Part shown: piece after piece, positions 6,582-8,070 of the stretch
Position numbering within the stretch: position 1 is the stretch's first letter
Layout of the letters: every line of letters starts with the position of its first letter
Assembly: GCA_013696275.1 (NCBI GenBank)
Contig: JACCYW010000131.1
Location: forward strand, 1 to 8,070
Length of the DNA: 8,070 bases
Origin: Chloroflexota bacterium
GTDB lineage: Bacteria > Chloroflexota > Limnocylindria > Limnocylindrales > CSP1-4
Direction of reading: 5' to 3'
Program-made: the position numbers and the translations under genes
The notes under the pieces: generated by a model
The model's database searches: none
What the model saw: only the letters and a program-made list of their open reading frames with translations
Told to the model about the DNA's origin: nothing

Positions 6582-6594
6582 GAACATATGTTCT
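6581..6594. promoter_or_regulatory. Perfect 14-bp palindrome, candidate LexA (SOS) box or TetR operator
   Basis: AGAACATATGTTCT reads the same on both strands. It contains GAAC-N4-GTTC, the established core of LexA boxes in Bacillus and actinobacteria. It lies in the 68-bp divergent region, 13-26 bases upstream of the radical SAM ATG, touching its predicted -10 box, and about 30 bases upstream of the tetR -10 box. Because TetR-family regulators often bind palindromes in their own divergent promoter, it may instead be the operator of the adjacent TetR protein. The site is AT-rich compared with its surroundings. Confidence 0.55.
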
Positions 6595-6624
6595 GGCCAT
6601 GGGTGCCATCCTGTCCCGCTGTTG

Positions 6625-6630
6625 TACGAT
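6625..6630 (+). promoter_or_regulatory. Putative -10 box for a leaderless tetR mRNA
   Basis: TACGAT (TANNNT form, four of six matches to TATAAT) ends exactly six bases before the ATG at 6637 (spacer CGGTCG). No Shine-Dalgarno intervenes. No convincing -35 box is seen. This box makes the in-frame TTG at 6622 an unlikely start because it would lie upstream of the predicted transcript. Confidence 0.4.
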
Positions 6631-6636
6631 CGGTCG

Positions 6637-7221
6637 ATGCGAACCACCGCCCCCAGCGAGGAGCTGGACTGCCCCGGTGGCGCACGGCGTCCGCTCTCGT
6701 GCGACCGGATCGTCGGCGCGGCTGTCGCGTTCGTCGAAGCGAACTGTCTCGCCCAGCTATCGATGCGCCGCCTCGGCTCGGAACTGGGCGTAGAGGCGAT
6801 GTCGCTGTATCGCTACTTCCCGAGCAAGGCTCTGCTGGTGGACGCGGTGGTCTGCCGGGTCCTGGGCGGCCTGGAGCTGCCGGCTGAGACAGCGACGGAT
6901 TGGGAACCGGCGGTCCGGGCCTATGCCCGTTCGTATCGGGCCCTGGCCCGCCAGCACCCCGACCTGCTGCCTTTGCTGGCGGCGGACGGTGGGGCTCGCG
7001 CCACAGCGACGGAAGTGGAGCAGCGGATGCAGGCACTATGGCGGCGGGCAGGCCTCACCGGTGATGGACCACGACGAGCCCAGCGCGCTGTCCAGGCTTA
7101 CGTCATCGGTTCCTGCCTTCAGGCACCGGCAGCTCGGTCGGAAGAGGCCGAGGCCGACTTCGAGCTCGGCTTGGAGGCCTTGCTCTCCGGTCTGCGGACG
7201 CGGTTGCCGCTGTCCTCTTGA
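6637..7221 (+). CDS. TetR-family transcriptional regulator
   Basis: A 194-residue one-component DNA-binding regulator, usual length for TetR repressors. The N-terminal HTH lies at about residues 22-68 (DRIVGAAVAFVEAN, then LSMRRLGSELGVEAMSLYRYFPSKALLVDAV), with the family's recognition helix and LYRYFPSK hallmark. The C-terminal ligand and dimer domain resembles the tetracycline-repressor C-terminal type (AYVIGSCLQAPA at about 154-165, FELGLEALLSGLRTRL at 175-190). The ligand cannot be predicted. The ATG at 6637 is preferred over the in-frame TTG at 6622 because a -10-like TACGAT sits between them. The divergent neighbour is the radical SAM gene, the obvious candidate target along with tetR itself. 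The 3' end stops two bases from the convergent lipA stop. Confidence 0.92.
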   Translation: MRTTAPSEELDCPGGARRPLSCDRIVGAAVAFVEANCLAQLSMRRLGSELGVEAMSLYRYFPSKALLVDAVVCRVLGGLELPAETATDWEPAVRAYARSYRALARQHPDLLPLLAADGGARATATEVEQRMQALWRRAGLTGDGPRRAQRAVQAYVIGSCLQAPAARSEEAEADFELGLEALLSGLRTRLPLSS

Positions 7222-7223
7222 CG

Positions 7224-8070
7224 TCAGCGCGACCGGGCGAGGCCGTTAGCCGCCAGCGCTGACCCTCTGGCGGTCCGGCGCCGCCGGGCCGACTCGGGTA
7301 CCTGGTCGCGGGCGTGATAGGAAGACCTGACCAGAGGGCCCGACTCGACGTGCTTGAAGCCCAGCGCCAGCGCCTCCTGCTTCAGCTCCACGAACTCATC
7401 AGGGCTGTAGTAGCGCTCCAGCGGCAGGTGCTTCTGGGTCGGCCTCAGATACTGACCGACGGTCAGGATGTCGCAGTCGACCGCGCGCAGATCGATGAAA
7501 GCCTGAGCGAGTTCCTGGCGGGTCTCACCCAGTCCGACCATCAGGCTCGACTTGGTATGCACCGTGCCGCCTCGGCCGGTGAACTCGAGAGCGTAAGCCT
7601 TGGAGCGCTCCAGAACGCCCAGCGAGCGGTCGTAGCGTGAGCGCTTGCGCACCGGTCGCTGCAGTCGCTCGACCGTCTCCAGGTTGTGGTTGAGGATGTC
7701 CGGCTGCGCCTCCATGACGGTGCGGAGTGGTGGTTCGTGACCGTCGAAGTCAGGGATGAGCACTTCCACGCCCATCCCCGGCGACTCGCGACGAAGGGCA
7801 CGGATCGTCTCCGCGAAGACATGCGCGCCTCCGTCTGGAAGGTCGTCACGGGCGACGCTGGTGATCACGCAATGCTCCAGGCCCATCCTGTGAACGGCCT
7901 CGGCGACGCGGCGCGGCTCATCCTCATCGTTCCAGGTCGGACGACCGGTTGCCACAGCACAGAAACCGCAGGCTCTCGTGCACACGTCACCCAGGATCAT
8001 GATGGTGGCCGTGCGCTGCTCCCAGCATTCACCGATGTTGGGGCAGTGAGCCTCCTCACAGACGGTGTTG
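7224..8070 (-). CDS. lipA: Lipoyl synthase, 5' partial
   Basis: Radical SAM enzyme that inserts two sulfur atoms at C6 and C8 of protein-bound octanoyl groups to make lipoyl cofactor for pyruvate and 2-oxoglutarate dehydrogenases and the glycine cleavage system. The frame stays open to the window edge, and residues upstream of the first Met (codon 7998-8000) read NTVCEEAHCPNIGECWEQRTATI. This gives the LipA-specific auxiliary cluster CX4CX5C. The radical SAM cluster CX3CX2C follows in GDVCTRACGFCAVATGRP. Other hallmarks are ITSVARDDLPDGGA, LIPDFDG, NHNLETVERL, KSSLMVGLGET, LTVGQYLRPTQKHLP, and the C-terminal RSSYHA serine that ligates the auxiliary cluster. Only the first few dozen residues at most are missing. 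A basic tail (RRRRTARG...ARSR) of about 25 residues follows RSSYHARDQV. No lipB is visible; it may lie upstream, outside the window. Confidence 0.97.
   Translation of the reverse strand, partial: NTVCEEAHCPNIGECWEQRTATIMILGDVCTRACGFCAVATGRPTWNDEDEPRRVAEAVHRMGLEHCVITSVARDDLPDGGAHVFAETIRALRRESPGMGVEVLIPDFDGHEPPLRTVMEAQPDILNHNLETVERLQRPVRKRSRYDRSLGVLERSKAYALEFTGRGGTVHTKSSLMVGLGETRQELAQAFIDLRAVDCDILTVGQYLRPTQKHLPLERYYSPDEFVELKQEALALGFKHVESGPLVRSSYHARDQVPESARRRRTARGSALAANGLARSR

Noticed and set aside
6622..6636. TTG at 6622 as the tetR start
   Set aside because: It would place the start upstream of a -10-like box at 6625-6630; the ATG at 6637 fits the leaderless pattern and gives a normal TetR N-terminus.
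6569..7036. Upstream extension of the radical SAM reading frame to a start at 7036
   Set aside because: This part is antisense to the well-supported tetR gene, is Pro/Arg-rich low-complexity translation, and radical SAM family similarity begins only after Met at 6568.

Overview
The window is GC-rich bacterial chromosome, densely packed with housekeeping and accessory genes. I see no tRNA, rRNA, CRISPR array or insertion sequence. The LipA sequence (CEEAHCPNIGEC, then MILGDVCTRACGFC) looks like the Chloroflexota/Deinococcota/Firmicutes type rather than the mycobacterial type. With the high GC and the leaderless-looking starts, my best guess is a high-GC Chloroflexota-like organism. This is inference and only moderately likely.

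Layout from left to right. Positions 1-1218 (+) hold the C-terminal 405 codons of an AMP-forming acyl-CoA (acetyl-CoA-like) synthetase whose 5' end lies outside the window. Positions 1257-2072 (+) encode a SpoU/TrmH RNA 2'-O-methyltransferase. It converges on a minus-strand block, which read in transcription order is: a COG1533 (SplB-like) radical SAM protein (6568-5663), a doubtful small ORF, an adenosine-deaminase-family hydrolase (5394-4339), a VapB/VapC-like toxin-antitoxin pair (4274-3604), an acyl-CoA dehydrogenase (3514-2345) and dodecin (2318-2100). A TetR-family regulator (6637-7221, +) is divergent from the radical SAM gene and converges, two bases apart, on lipoyl synthase (7224 to beyond 8070, -).

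How the genes may work together. The acyl-CoA synthetase and acyl-CoA dehydrogenase both belong to acyl-CoA metabolism, but they are not in one operon. Acyl-CoA dehydrogenase (FAD enzyme) and dodecin (flavin storage) are 26 bp apart and probably co-transcribed. LipA and the COG1533 protein are both Fe-S radical SAM enzymes but lie in different transcription units.

The most interesting signals are regulatory. A perfect 14-bp palindrome, AGAACATATGTTCT, lies in the radical SAM/TetR divergent promoter region, touches the predicted radical SAM -10 box and matches the GAAC-N4-GTTC form of LexA (SOS) boxes; it could instead be the TetR operator. Several genes also have a -10-like hexamer ending 6-7 nt before the start codon and no Shine-Dalgarno, suggesting leaderless mRNAs, whereas the operon-internal dodecin gene has a clear Shine-Dalgarno. 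The adenosine-deaminase-like protein keeps all metal and catalytic residues but has Gly at two positions where true adenosine deaminases use Asp to hold the nucleoside, so its substrate is probably not simply adenosine. I found no large undescribed multi-gene system.
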